Program-made: the position numbers and the translations under genes
The notes under the pieces: model-generated
What the model was told of the DNA's origin: nothing
Seen by the model: the letters and a program-made list of their open reading frames with translations, nothing else
Databases searched by the model: none
Assembly (NCBI RefSeq): GCF_050948175.1
Contig: NW_027490219.1
Span: 682,001 to 746,000, forward strand
Direction of reading: 5' to 3'
Source of the DNA: Xylocopa sonorina
Lineage: Eukaryota > Arthropoda > Insecta > Hymenoptera > Apidae
DNA length: 64,000 bases
Part shown: one piece after another, positions 14,221 to 29,200 of the stretch
How positions within the stretch are numbered: the first letter of the stretch is position 1
Layout of the letters: each line of letters starts with the position of its first letter

Positions 14221-14740
14221 GTGTTATGTATTCCTCGTCTACACATCAAGTGAATGTAAATGCGACACTTCCTTGCAAGGAAATAGCGTTTGCAGATGTC
14301 TACGTATCGTAGCAATAGAGTTCTTATGATTCTTAAAACGCTATATCGCATCTCCTTTCTATGTTTCATGGTAAGATATAATATGAATTGCTGAGTGTTA
14401 TGTACTCCTCGTCTACACTTCAAATGAATGTAAATGCGACACTTCCTCGCAAGGAAATAGCGTTTGCAGATGTCTACGTATCGTTGCAATAGAGTTCTTA
14501 TGATTCTTAATACGCGATATCGCATCTCATTTCTATGTTTCTTGGTAAGATATAATATGATTTGCGGAGTGTTATGTATTCCTCGTCTACACTTCAAATG
14601 AATGTAAATGCGACAATTCCTTGCAAGGAAATAGCGTTTGCAGATGTCTACATATCGTAGCAATAGAGTTCTTATGATTCTTAAAACGCGATATCGCATC
14701 TCATTTCTATGTTTCATGGTAAGATATAATATGATTTGCG
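14221..14740. repeat. Second copy of the 10741-11260 block
   Basis: Matches 10741-11260 at +3480 bp, including the diagnostic CGCTATATCGCATCTCC and CTTAATACGCG variants. Beyond 14740 the two copies follow different monomers (GGAGTGTTATG here, GAAGTGTTAAT upstream). The surrounding 13.2-21.0 kb stretch is a mosaic of variant monomers in which I did not find a simple short higher-order period. Confidence 0.83.
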
Positions 14741-17344
14741 GAGTGTTATGTATTCCTCGTCTACACTTCAAATGAATGTTAATGCGACAATTCCTTGCAA
14801 GGAAATAGCGTTTGCAGATGTCTACGTATCGTAGCAATAGAGTTCTTATGATTCTTAAAACGCGATATCGGATCTCATTTCTATGTTTCATGGTAAGATA
14901 TAATATGATTTGCGAAGTGTCATGTATTCCTCGTCTACACTTCAAATGAATGTAAATGCGACACTTCCTTGCTAGGAAATAGCGTTTGCAGATGTCTACG
15001 TATCGTTGCAATAGTGTTCTTATGATTCTTAAAACGCGATATCGGATCTCATTTCTATGTTTCATGGTAAGATATAATATGATTTGCGAAGTGTCATGTA
15101 TTCCTCGTCTACACTTCAAATGAATGTAAATGCGACACTTCCTTGCTAGGAAATAGCGTTTGCAGATGTCTACGTATCGTTGCAATAGAGTTCTTATGAT
15201 TCTTAAAACGCGATATCGCATCTCATTTCTATGTTTCATGGTAAGATATAATATGATTTGCGAAGTGTTATGTATTCCTCGTCTACACTTCAAATGAATG
15301 TGAATGCGACACTTCCTCGCTAGGAAATAGCGTTTGCAGATGTCTGCGTATCGTAGCAGTAGAGTTCTAATGCTTCTTAAAACGCGATATCGCATCTCAT
15401 TTCTATGTTTCATGGTAAGATATAATATGATTTGCGAAGTGTTATGTATTCCACGTCTACACTTCAAATGAATGTAAATGCGACACTTCCTTGCAAGGAA
15501 ATAACGTTTGCAGATGTCTACGTATCGCAGCAATAGATTTCTAATGCTTCTTAAAGCGCGATATCGCATCTCATTTCTATGCTTCATGGTAAGATGTAAT
15601 ATTCATTGCGAAGTGTTATGCATTCCTCGTCTACGATTCAAGTGAAAGTAAATGCGACACTTCCTTGCAAGGAAATAGCGATTGCAGATGTCTACGTATC
15701 GTAGCAATAGAGTTCATATGATTCTTAAAACGCGATATCGCATCTCATTTCTATGTTTCATGGTAAGATATAACATGATTTGCGAAGTGTTATGTATTCC
15801 TAGTCTACTCTTCAAATGAATGTGAATGCGATACTTTCTCGCTAGGAAATAGCGTTTGCAGATGTCTACGTATCGTAGCAGTAGCTTTCTAGTGCTTCTT
15901 AAAACGCGATATCGCATCTCATTTCTATGTTTCATGGTAAGATATAATATGATTTGCGAAGTGTTATGTGTTCCTCGTCTACACTTCAAATGAATGTAAA
16001 TGCGACACTTCCTTGCGAGGAAATAGCGTCTGCAGATGTCTACCTATCGTAGCAATAGAGTTCTAGTGCTTCTTAAAACGCGATATCGCATCTCATTTCT
16101 ATGTATCATGGTAAGATATAATATGATTTGCGAAGTGTCATGTATTCCTCGTCTACACTTCAAATGAATGTAAATGCGACACTTCCTTGCTAGGAAATAG
16201 CGTCTGCAGATGTCTAGGTATCGTAGCAATAGAGTTCTAATGCTTCTTAAAACGCGATATCGCATTTCATTTCTATGTTTCATGGTAAGATATAATATGA
16301 TTTGCGAAGTGTTATGTATTCCTCGTCTACACTTCAAATGAATGTAAATGCGACACTTCATTGCAAGGAAATAGCGTTTGCAGATGTCTACGTATCGTTG
16401 CAATAGAGTTCTTATGATTCCTAAAACGCGATATCGCATCTCATTTCTATGTTTCATGGTAAGATATAATATGATTTGCGGAGTGTTATGTATTCCTCGT
16501 CTACACTTCAAATGAATGTTAATGCGACAATTCCTTGCAAGGAAATAGCGTTTGCAGATGTCTACGTATCGTAGCAATAGAGTTCTAGTGCTTCTTAAAA
16601 CGCGATATCGCATCTCATTTCTATGTATCATGGTAAGATATAATATGATTTGCGAAGTGTCATGTATTCCTCGTCTACACTTCAAATGAATGTAAATGTG
16701 ACACTTCCTTGCAAGGAAATAACGTTTGCAGATGTCTACGTATCGCAGCAATGGATTTCTAATGCTTCTTAGAGCGCGATATCGCATCTCATTTCTATGC
16801 TTCATGGTAAGATGTAATATTCGTCGCGAAGTGTTATGCATTCCTCGTTTACGATTCAAATGAAAGTAAATGCGACACTTCCATGCAAGGAAATAGCAAT
16901 TGCAGATGTCTACGTATCGTCGCAATAGAGTTCATATGATTCTTAAAACGCGATATCGCATCTCATTTCTGTGTTTCACGGTAAGATATAATATGATTTG
17001 CGAAGTGTTATGTATTCCTCGTCTACACTTCAAATGAATGTAAATGCGACACTTCTTTGGAAGGAAATAGCGTTTGCAGATGTCTACGTATCGTAGCAAT
17101 GAATTGCTGATGCTTCTTAAAACGCGATATCGCATCTCATTTCTATGTTTCATGGTAAGATATAATATGATTTGCGAAGTGTCATGTATTCCTCGTCCAC
17201 ATTTCAAATGAATGTAAATGCGACACTTCCTTGCAAGGAAGTAGCGTTTGCAGATGTCTACGTATCGTAGCAATAGAGTTCTTATGATTCTTAAAACGCG
17301 ATATCGGATCTCATTTCTATGTTTCATGGTAAGATATAATATGA

Positions 17345-18470
17345 TTTGCGAAGTGTTATGTATTCCTCGTCTACACTTCAAATGAATGTAAATGCGACAC
17401 TTCTTTGCAAGGAAATAGCGTTTGCAGATGTCTACGTATCGTAGCAATAGATTTCTTATGATTCTTAAAACGCGATATCGCATCACATTTCTATGTTTCA
17501 TGGTAAGATATAATATGATTTGCGGAGTGTTATGTATTCCTCGTCTACACTTCAAATGAATGTGAATGCGACACTTCCTCGCTAGGAAATAGCGTTTGCA
17601 GATGTCTACGTATCGTAGCAGTTGAGTTCTAATGCTTCTTAAAACGCAATATCGCATCTCATTTCTATGTTTCATGGTAAGATATAATATGATTTGCGAA
17701 GTGTTATGTATTCCTCGTCTACACTTCAAATGAATGTAAATGCGAGACTTCTTTGCAAGGAAATAGCGTTTGCAGATGTCTACGTATCGTAGCAATAGAT
17801 TCCTTATGATTCTTAAAACGCGATATCGCATCACATTTCTATGTTTCATGGTAAGATATAATATGATTTGCGAAGTGTTACATATTCCTCGTCTACACAT
17901 CAAATGAATGTAAATGCGACACTTCCTTGCAAGGAAATAGCGTTTGCAGATGTCTACGTATCGTAGCAATTGAGTTTTTATTATTCTTAAAACGCGATAT
18001 CGCATCTCATTTCTATGTTTCATGGTGAGATATAATATGATTTGCGAAGTGTTATGTATTCCTCGTCTACACATCAAGTGAATGTAAACGCGACACTTCC
18101 TTGCAAGGAAATAGCGTTTGCAGATGTCTACGTATCGTAGCAATAGAGTTCTTATGATTCTTAAAACGCGATATCGCATCTCATTTCTATGTTTCATGGT
18201 AAGATATAATATGATTTGCGGAGTGTTATGTACTCCTCGTCTACACTTCAAATGAATGTAAATGCGACACTTCCTCGCTAGGAAATAGCGTTTGCAGGTG
18301 TCTACGTATCGTTGCAACAGAGTTCTTATGATTCTTAAAACGCGATATCGCAACTCATTTCTATGTTTCATGGTAAGATATAATATGAATTGCGGAGTGT
18401 TATGTATTCCTCGTCTACACTTCAAATGAATGTAAATGCGACAATTCCTTGCAAGGAAATAGCGTTTGCA
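17345..18470. repeat. Block shared with 35401-36526 (distant duplicate)
   Basis: About 1.1 kb here reappears at an offset of 18056 bp, which is 104 x 174 minus 40. The 40-bp shortfall equals the deletion at about 35123. Shared rare variants are GTTACATATTCC (A at 17880 and 35936), GGTGAGATATAAT in place of GGTAAGATATAAT, GCAGGTGTCTA and GATTCCTTATG. The copies carry scattered differences, so this exchange is older than the 5220-bp duplication. Confidence 0.82.
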
Positions 18471-21062
18471 GATGTCTACGTATCGTAGCAATAGAGTTCT
18501 TATGATTATTAAAATGCGATATCGCATCTCATTTCTATGTTTTATGGTAAGATATAATATGATTCGCGAAGTGTTATGTATTCCTCGTCTACACTTCAAA
18601 TGAATGTAAAGGCGACACTTCTTTGCAAGGAAATAGCGTTTGCAGATGTCTACGTATCGTAGCAATAGAGTTCTTATGATTCTTAAAACGCAATATCGCA
18701 TCTCATTTCTATGTTTCATGGTAAGATATAATATGATTTCCGAAGTGTTATGTATTCCTCGTCTACACTTCAAATGAATGTGAATGCGACACTTCCTTGC
18801 AAGGAAATAGCGTTTGCAGATGTCTACGTGTCGTAGCAATAGATTTCTTATGATTCTAAAAACGCGATATCGCATGTCATTTCTATGTTTCATGGTAAGA
18901 TATAATATGATTTGCGAAGTGTTATGTATTCCTCGTCTACACATCAAATGAATGTAAATGCGACACTTCTTTGGAAGGAAATAGCGTTTGCAGATGTCTA
19001 CGTATCGTAGCAATGAATTGCTGATGCTTCTTAAAACGCGATATCGCATCTCATTTCTATGTTTCATGGTAAGATATAATATGATTTGCGAAGTGTCATG
19101 TATTCCTCGTCCACATTTCAAATGAATGTAAATGCGACACTTCCTCGCTAGGAAATAGCGTTTGCAGGTGTCTACGTATCGTTGCAATAGAGTTCTTATG
19201 ATTCTTAAAACGCGATATCGCATCTCATTTCTATGTTTCATGGTAAGATATAATATGAATTGCGGAGTGTTATGTATTCCTCGTCTACACTTCAAATGAA
19301 TGTAAATGCGACAATTCCTTGCAAGGAAATAGCGTTTGCAGATGTCTACGTATCGTAGCAATAGAGTTCTTATGATTCTTAAAATGCGATATCGCATCTC
19401 ATTTCTATGTTTTATGGTACGATATAATATGATTCGCGAAGTGTTATGTATTCCTAGTCTACTCTTCAAGTGAATGTGAATGCGATACTTTCTCGCTAGG
19501 AAATAGCGTTTGCAGATGTCTACGTATCGTAGCAGTAGCTTTCTAGTGCTTCTTAAAACGCGATATCGCATCTCATTTCTATGTTTCATGGTAAGATATA
19601 ATATGATTTGCGAAGTGTCATGTATTCCTCGTCTACACTTCAAATGAATGTAAATGGGACACTTCCTTGCTAGGAAATAGCGTCTGCAGATATCTGGGTA
19701 TCGTATCAATAGAGTTCTAATGCTTCTTAAAACACGATATCGCATCTCATTTCTATGTTTCATGGTAAGATATAATATGATTTGCGAAGTGTCATGTATT
19801 CCTCGTCTACACTTCAAATGAATGTGAATGCGACACTTCCTTGCAAGGAAATAGCGTTTGCAGATGTCTACGTATCGTAGCTATAGATTTCTTATGATTC
19901 TAAAAACGCGATATCGCATGTCATTTCTATGTTTCATGGTAAGATATAATATGATTTGCGAAGTGTTATGTATTCCTCGTCTACACTTCAAATGAATGTA
20001 AATGCGACACTTCTTTGGAAGGAAATAGCGTATGCAGATGTCTACGTATAGTAGCAATGGATTGCTGATGCTTCTTAAAACGCGATATCGCATCTCATTT
20101 CTATACTTCATGGTAAGATATAATATGATTTGCGAAGTGTCATGTATTCCTCGTCCACACTTCAAATGAATGTAAATGCGACACTTCCTTGCAAGGATAT
20201 AGCGTTTGCAGATGTCTACGTATTGTAGCAATAGAGTTCTTATGATTCTTAAAACGCGATATCGGATCTCATTTCTATGTTTCATGGTAAGATATAATAT
20301 GATTTGCGAAGTGTTATGTAATCCTCGTCTACACTTCAAATGAATGTAAATGCGACACTTCTTTGCAAGGAAATAGCGTTTGCAGATGTCTACGTATCGT
20401 AGCAATAGATTTCTTATGATTCTTAAAACGCGATATCGCATCACATTTCTATGTTTCATGGTAAGATATAATATGATTTGCGGAGTGTTATGTACTCCAC
20501 GTCTACACTTCAAATGAATGCAAATGCGACACTTCCTTGCACGGATATAACGTTTGCAGATGTCTACGTATCGCAGCAATAGATTTCTAATGCTTCTTAA
20601 AGCGCGATATCGCATCTCATTTCTATGCTTCATGGTAAGATGTAATATTCATTGCGAAGTGTTATGCATTCCTCGTCTACGATTCAAATGAAAGTAAATG
20701 CGACACTTCCTTGCAAGGAAATAGCGATTGCAGATGTCTACGTATCGTAGCAATAGAGTTCATATGATTCTTAAAACGCGATATCGCATCTCATTTCTAT
20801 GTTTCATGATAAGATATAACATGATTTGCGAAGTGTTATGTATTCCTAGTCTACTCTTCAAGTGAATGTGAATGCGATACTTTCTCGCTAGGAAATAGCG
20901 TTTGCAGATGTCTACGTATCGTAGCAGTAGCTTTCTAGTGCTTCTTAAAACGCGATATCGCATCTCATTTCTATGTTTCATGGTAAGATATAATATGATT
21001 TGCGAAGTGTCATGTGTTCCTCGTCTACACATCAAGTGAATGTAAATGCGACTCTTCCTTGC

Positions 21063-24000
21063 AAGGAAATAGCGTTTGCAGATGTCTACGTATCGTAGCA
21101 ATAGAGTTCTTATGATTCTTAAAACGCGATATCGCATCTCATTTCTATGTTTCATGGTAAGATATAATATGATTTGCGGAGTGTTATGTACTCCTCGTCT
21201 ACACTTCAAATGAATGTAAATGCGACAATTCTTTGCAAGGAAATAGCGTCTGCAGATGTCTAGGTATCGTAGCAATAGAGTTCTAATGCTTCTTAAAACG
21301 CGATATCGCATTTCATTTCTATGTTTCATGGTAAGATATAATTTGATTTGCGAAGTGTTATGCATTCCTCGTCTACGATTCAAATGAAAGTAAATGCGAC
21401 ACTTCCTTGCAAGGAAATAGCGATTGCAGATGTCTACGTATCGTAGCAATAGAGTTCATATGATTCTTAAAACGCGATATCGCATCTCATTTCTATGTTT
21501 CATGGTAAGATATAACATGATTTGCGAAGTGTTATGTATTCCTAGTCTACTCTTCAAATGAATGTGAATGCGATACTTTCTCGCTAGGAAATAGCGTTTG
21601 CAGATGTCTACGTATCGTAGCAGTAGCTTTCTAGTGCTTCTTAAAACGCGATATCGCATCTCATTTCTATGTTTCATGGTAAGATATAATATGATTTGCG
21701 AAGTGTCATGTGTTCCTCGTCTACACTTCAAATGAATGTAAATGCGACACTTCCTTGCGAGGAAATAGCGTCTGCAGATGTCTACCTATCGTAGCAATAG
21801 AGTTCTAGTGCTTCTTAAAACGCGATATCGCATCTCATTTCTATGTATCATGGTAAGATATAATATGATTTGCGAAGTGTCATGTGTTCCTCGTCTACAC
21901 TTCAAATGAATGTAAATGCGACACTTCCTTGCTAGGAAATAGCGTCTGCAGATGTCTAGGTATCGTAGCAATAGGGTTCTAATGCTTCTTAAAACGCGAT
22001 ATCGCATTTCATTTCTATGTTTCATGGTAAGATATAATATGATTTGCGAAGTGTTATGTATTCCTCGTCTACACATCAAGTGAATGTAAATGCGACTCTT
22101 CCTTGCAAGGAAATAGCGTTTGCAGATGTCTACGTATCGTAGCAATAGAGTTCTTATGATTCTTAAAACGCGATATCGCATCCCATTTCTATGTTTCATG
22201 GTAAGATATAATATGATTTGCGGAGTGTTATGTACTCCTCGCCTACACTTCAAATGAATGTAAATGCGACACTTCCTCGCTAGGAAATAGCGTTTGCAGA
22301 TGTCTACGTATCGTTGCAATAGAGTTCTTATGATTCTTAAATCGCGATATCGCATCTCATTTCTATGTTTCATGGTAAGATATAATATGATTTGCGGAGT
22401 GTTATGTATTCCTCGTCTACACTTCAAATGAATGTAAATGCCACAATTCCTTGCAAGGAAATAGCGTTTGCAGATGTCTACGTATCGTAGCAATAGAGTT
22501 CTTATGATTCTTAAAACGCGATATCGCATCTCATTTCTATGTTTCATGGTAAGATATAATATGATTTGCGAAGTGTTATGTATTCCTCGTCTACACTTCA
22601 AATGAATGTGAATGCGACACATCCTCGCTAGGAAATAGCGTTTGCAGATGTCTGCGTATCGTAGCAGTAGAGTTCTAATGCTTCTTAAAACGCGATATCG
22701 CATCTCATTTCTATGTTTCATGGTAAGATCTAATATGATTTGCGAAGTGTTATGTATTCCTTGTCTACACATCAAATGAATGTAAATGCGACACTTCCTT
22801 GCATGGAAATAGCGTTTGCAGATGTCTACGTATCGTAGCAATAGATTTCTTATGATTCTTAAAACGCGATATCGCATCACATTTCTATGTTTCATGGTAA
22901 AATATAATATGATTTGCGAAGTGTTATGTATTCCTCGTCTACACGTCAAATGAATGTAAATGCGACACTTCTTTGGAAGGAAATAGCGTTTGCAGATGTC
23001 TACGTATCGTAGCAATGGATTGCTGGTGCTTCTTAAAACGCGATATCGCATCTCATTTCTATGCTTCATGGTAAGATATAATGTGATTTGCGAAGTGTCA
23101 TGTATTCCTCGTCCACACTTCAAATGAATGTAAATGTGACACTTCCTTGCAAGGAAATAGCGTTTGCAGATGTCTACGTATTGTAGCAATAGAGTTCTTA
23201 TGATTCTTAAAACGCGATATCGGATCTCATTTCTATGTTTCATGGTAAGATATAATATGATTTGCGAAGTGTTATGTATTCCTCGTCTACACATCAAGTG
23301 AATGTAAATGCGACTCTTCCTTGCAAGGAACTGGCGTTTGCAGATGACTACGTATCGTAGCAATAGAGTTCTTATGATTCTTAAAACGCGATATCGCATC
23401 TCATTTCTATGTTTCATGGTAAGATATAATATGATTTGCGGAGTGTTATGTACTCCTCGCCTACACTTCAAATGAATGTAAATGCGACACTTCCTCGCTA
23501 GGAAATAGCGTTTGCAGATGTCTACGTATCGTTGCAATAGAGTTCTTATGATTCTTAAATCGCGATATCGCATCTCATTTCTATGTTTCATGGTAAGATA
23601 TAATATGATTTGCGGAGTGTTATGTATTCCTCGTCTACACTTCAAATGAATGTAAATGCGACAATTCCTTGCAAGGAAATAGCGTTTGCAGATGTCTACG
23701 TATCGTAGCAATAGAGTTCTTATGATTCTTAAAACGCGATATCGCATCTCATTTCTATGTTTCATGGTAAGATATAATATGATTTGCGAAGTGTTATGTA
23801 TTCCTCGTCTATACTTCAAGTGAATGTAAATGCGACACTTCTTTGGAAGGAAATAGCGTTTGCAGATGTCTACGTATCGTAGCAATGGATTGCTGGTGCT
23901 TCTTAAAACGCGATATCGCATCTCATTTCTATGCTTCATGGTAAGATATAATATGATTTGCGAAGTGTCATGTGTTCCTCGTCTACACATCAAGTGAATG

Positions 24001-26282
24001 TAAATGCGACTCTTCCTTGCAAGGAAATAGCGTTTGCAGATGTCTACGTATCGTAGCAATAGAGTTCTTATGATTCTTAAAACGCGATATCGCATCTCAT
24101 TTCTATGTTTCATGGTAAGATATAATATGATTTGCGGAGTGTTATGTACTCCTCGTCTACACTTCAAATGAATGTAAATGCGACAATTCTTTGCAAGGAA
24201 ATAGCGTCTGCAGATGTCTAGGTATCGTAGCAATAGAGTTCTAATGCTTCTTAAAACGCGATATCGCATTTCATTTCTATGTTTCATGGTAAGATATAAT
24301 TTGATTTGCGAAGTGTTATGCATTCCTCGTCTACGATTCAAATGAAAGTAAATGCGACACTTCCTTGCAAGGAAATAGCGATTGCAGATGTCTACGTATC
24401 GTAGCAATAGAGTTCATATGATTCTTAAAACGCGATATCGCATCTCATTTCTATGTTTCATGGTAAGATATAACATGATTTGCGAAGTGTTATGTATTCC
24501 TAGTCTACTCTTCAAATGAATGTGAATGCGATACTTTCTCGCTAGGAAATAGCGTTTGCAGATGTCTACGTATCGTAGCAATAGAGTTCTTATGATTCTT
24601 AAGACGCGATATCGCATCTCATTTCTATGTTTCATGGTAAGATATAATATGATTTGCGAAGTGTTATGTATTCCTCGTCTACACTTCAAATGAATGTAAA
24701 TGCGACACTTCCTTGCAAGGAAATAGCGTTTGCAGATGTCTACGTATCGTAGCAATAGAGTTCTTATGATTCTTAAAACTCGATATCGGATCTCATTTCT
24801 ATGTTTCATGGTAAGATATAATATGATTTGCGGAGTGTTATGTATTCCTCGTCTACACTTCAAATGAATGTAAATGCGACAATTCTTTGCAAGGAAATAG
24901 CGATTGCAGATGTCTACGTATCGTAGCAATAGGTTTCTTATGATCCTTAAAACGCGATATCGCATCACATTTCTATGTTTCATGGTAAGATATAATATGA
25001 TTTGCGGAGTGTTATGTACTCCACGTCTACACTTCAAATGAATGTAAGTGCGACACTTCCTTGCACGGAAATAACGTTTGCAGATGTCTACGTATCGCAG
25101 CAATACATTTCTAATGCTTCCTAAAGCGCGAAATCGCATCTCATTTCTGTGCTTCATGGTAAGATGTAATATTCATTGCGAAGTGTTATGCATTCCTCGT
25201 CTACGATTCAAATGAAAGTAAATGCGACACTTCCTTGCAAGGAAATAGCGATTACAGATGTCTACGTATCGTAGCAATGAATTGCTGATGCTTCTTAAAA
25301 CGCGATATCGCATCTCATTTCTATGTTTCATGGTAAGATATAATATGATTTGCGAAGTGTCATGTATTCCTCGTCCACACTTCAAATGAATGTAAATGCG
25401 ACACTTCCTTGCAAGGAAATAGCGTTTGCAGATGTCTACGTATCGTAGCAATAGAGTTCTTATGATTCTTAAAACGCGATATCGGATCTCATTTCTATGT
25501 TTCATGGTAAGATATAATATGATTTGCGGAGTGTTATGTATTCCTCGTCTACACTTCAAATGAATGTAAATGCGACAATTCTTTGCAAGGAAATAGCGAT
25601 TGCAGATGTCTACGTATCGTAGCAATAGATTTCTTATGATTCTTAAAACGCGATATCGCATCACATTTCTATGTTTCATGGTAAGATATAATATGATTTG
25701 CGGAGTGTTATGTACTCCACGTCTACACTTCAAATGAATGCAAATGCGACACTTCCTTGCACGGAAATAACGTTTGCAGATGTCTACGTATCGCAGAAAT
25801 AGATTTCTAATGCTTCTTAAAGCGCGATATCGCATCTCATTTCTATGCTTCATGGTAAGATGTAATATTCATTGCGAAGTGTTATGCATTCCTCGTCTAC
25901 GATTCAAATGAAAGTAAATGCGACACTTCCTTGCAAGGAAATAGCGATTGCAGATGTCTACGTATCGTAGCAATAGAGTTCATATGATTCTTAAAACGCG
26001 ATATCGCATCTCATTTCTATGTTTCATGGTAAGATATAACATGATTTGCGAAGTGTTATGTATTCCTAGTCTACTCTTCAAATGAATGTGAATGCGATAC
26101 TTTCTCGCTAGGAAATAGCGTTTGCAGATGTCTACGTATCGTAGCAGTAGCTTTCTAGTGCTTCTTAAAACGCGATATCGCATCCCATTTCTATGTTTCA
26201 TGGTAAGATATAATATGATTTGCGAAGTGTCATGTGTTCCTCGTCTACACTTCAAATGAATGTAAATGCGACACTTCCTTGC
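21063..26282. repeat. 5220-bp (30-monomer) tandem duplication, copy A
   Basis: Everything from about 21064 to 26294 matches the sequence 5220 bp further on, and 5220 is 30 x 174. In about 5.2 kb I noticed only three differing positions: 24180/29400 (G/A), 25712/30932 (G/T) and 25713/30933 (T/A). Rare variants inside include GGAACTGGCGTTTGC with AGATGACTACG, GGTAAGATCTAATATG, CCACAATTCC and GATTGCTGGTGC. Weaker similarity extends upstream of 21063. Near identity means a very recent unequal exchange or an assembly duplication. Confidence 0.93.
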
Positions 26283-29200
26283 GAGGAAATAGCGTTTGCA
26301 GATGTCTACGTATCGTAGCAATAGAGTTCTTATGATTCTTAAAACGCGATATCGCATCTCATTTCTATGTTTCATGGTAAGATATAATATGATTTGCGGA
26401 GTGTTATGTACTCCTCGTCTACACTTCAAATGAATGTAAATGCGACAATTCTTTGCAAGGAAATAGCGTCTGCAGATGTCTAGGTATCGTAGCAATAGAG
26501 TTCTAATGCTTCTTAAAACGCGATATCGCATTTCATTTCTATGTTTCATGGTAAGATATAATTTGATTTGCGAAGTGTTATGCATTCCTCGTCTACGATT
26601 CAAATGAAAGTAAATGCGACACTTCCTTGCAAGGAAATAGCGATTGCAGATGTCTACGTATCGTAGCAATAGAGTTCATATGATTCTTAAAACGCGATAT
26701 CGCATCTCATTTCTATGTTTCATGGTAAGATATAACATGATTTGCGAAGTGTTATGTATTCCTAGTCTACTCTTCAAATGAATGTGAATGCGATACTTTC
26801 TCGCTAGGAAATAGCGTTTGCAGATGTCTACGTATCGTAGCAGTAGCTTTCTAGTGCTTCTTAAAACGCGATATCGCATCTCATTTCTATGTTTCATGGT
26901 AAGATATAATATGATTTGCGAAGTGTCATGTGTTCCTCGTCTACACTTCAAATGAATGTAAATGCGACACTTCCTTGCGAGGAAATAGCGTCTGCAGATG
27001 TCTACCTATCGTAGCAATAGAGTTCTAGTGCTTCTTAAAACGCGATATCGCATCTCATTTCTATGTATCATGGTAAGATATAATATGATTTGCGAAGTGT
27101 CATGTGTTCCTCGTCTACACTTCAAATGAATGTAAATGCGACACTTCCTTGCTAGGAAATAGCGTCTGCAGATGTCTAGGTATCGTAGCAATAGGGTTCT
27201 AATGCTTCTTAAAACGCGATATCGCATTTCATTTCTATGTTTCATGGTAAGATATAATATGATTTGCGAAGTGTTATGTATTCCTCGTCTACACATCAAG
27301 TGAATGTAAATGCGACTCTTCCTTGCAAGGAAATAGCGTTTGCAGATGTCTACGTATCGTAGCAATAGAGTTCTTATGATTCTTAAAACGCGATATCGCA
27401 TCCCATTTCTATGTTTCATGGTAAGATATAATATGATTTGCGGAGTGTTATGTACTCCTCGCCTACACTTCAAATGAATGTAAATGCGACACTTCCTCGC
27501 TAGGAAATAGCGTTTGCAGATGTCTACGTATCGTTGCAATAGAGTTCTTATGATTCTTAAATCGCGATATCGCATCTCATTTCTATGTTTCATGGTAAGA
27601 TATAATATGATTTGCGGAGTGTTATGTATTCCTCGTCTACACTTCAAATGAATGTAAATGCCACAATTCCTTGCAAGGAAATAGCGTTTGCAGATGTCTA
27701 CGTATCGTAGCAATAGAGTTCTTATGATTCTTAAAACGCGATATCGCATCTCATTTCTATGTTTCATGGTAAGATATAATATGATTTGCGAAGTGTTATG
27801 TATTCCTCGTCTACACTTCAAATGAATGTGAATGCGACACATCCTCGCTAGGAAATAGCGTTTGCAGATGTCTGCGTATCGTAGCAGTAGAGTTCTAATG
27901 CTTCTTAAAACGCGATATCGCATCTCATTTCTATGTTTCATGGTAAGATCTAATATGATTTGCGAAGTGTTATGTATTCCTTGTCTACACATCAAATGAA
28001 TGTAAATGCGACACTTCCTTGCATGGAAATAGCGTTTGCAGATGTCTACGTATCGTAGCAATAGATTTCTTATGATTCTTAAAACGCGATATCGCATCAC
28101 ATTTCTATGTTTCATGGTAAAATATAATATGATTTGCGAAGTGTTATGTATTCCTCGTCTACACGTCAAATGAATGTAAATGCGACACTTCTTTGGAAGG
28201 AAATAGCGTTTGCAGATGTCTACGTATCGTAGCAATGGATTGCTGGTGCTTCTTAAAACGCGATATCGCATCTCATTTCTATGCTTCATGGTAAGATATA
28301 ATGTGATTTGCGAAGTGTCATGTATTCCTCGTCCACACTTCAAATGAATGTAAATGTGACACTTCCTTGCAAGGAAATAGCGTTTGCAGATGTCTACGTA
28401 TTGTAGCAATAGAGTTCTTATGATTCTTAAAACGCGATATCGGATCTCATTTCTATGTTTCATGGTAAGATATAATATGATTTGCGAAGTGTTATGTATT
28501 CCTCGTCTACACATCAAGTGAATGTAAATGCGACTCTTCCTTGCAAGGAACTGGCGTTTGCAGATGACTACGTATCGTAGCAATAGAGTTCTTATGATTC
28601 TTAAAACGCGATATCGCATCTCATTTCTATGTTTCATGGTAAGATATAATATGATTTGCGGAGTGTTATGTACTCCTCGCCTACACTTCAAATGAATGTA
28701 AATGCGACACTTCCTCGCTAGGAAATAGCGTTTGCAGATGTCTACGTATCGTTGCAATAGAGTTCTTATGATTCTTAAATCGCGATATCGCATCTCATTT
28801 CTATGTTTCATGGTAAGATATAATATGATTTGCGGAGTGTTATGTATTCCTCGTCTACACTTCAAATGAATGTAAATGCGACAATTCCTTGCAAGGAAAT
28901 AGCGTTTGCAGATGTCTACGTATCGTAGCAATAGAGTTCTTATGATTCTTAAAACGCGATATCGCATCTCATTTCTATGTTTCATGGTAAGATATAATAT
29001 GATTTGCGAAGTGTTATGTATTCCTCGTCTATACTTCAAGTGAATGTAAATGCGACACTTCTTTGGAAGGAAATAGCGTTTGCAGATGTCTACGTATCGT
29101 AGCAATGGATTGCTGGTGCTTCTTAAAACGCGATATCGCATCTCATTTCTATGCTTCATGGTAAGATATAATATGATTTGCGAAGTGTCATGTGTTCCTC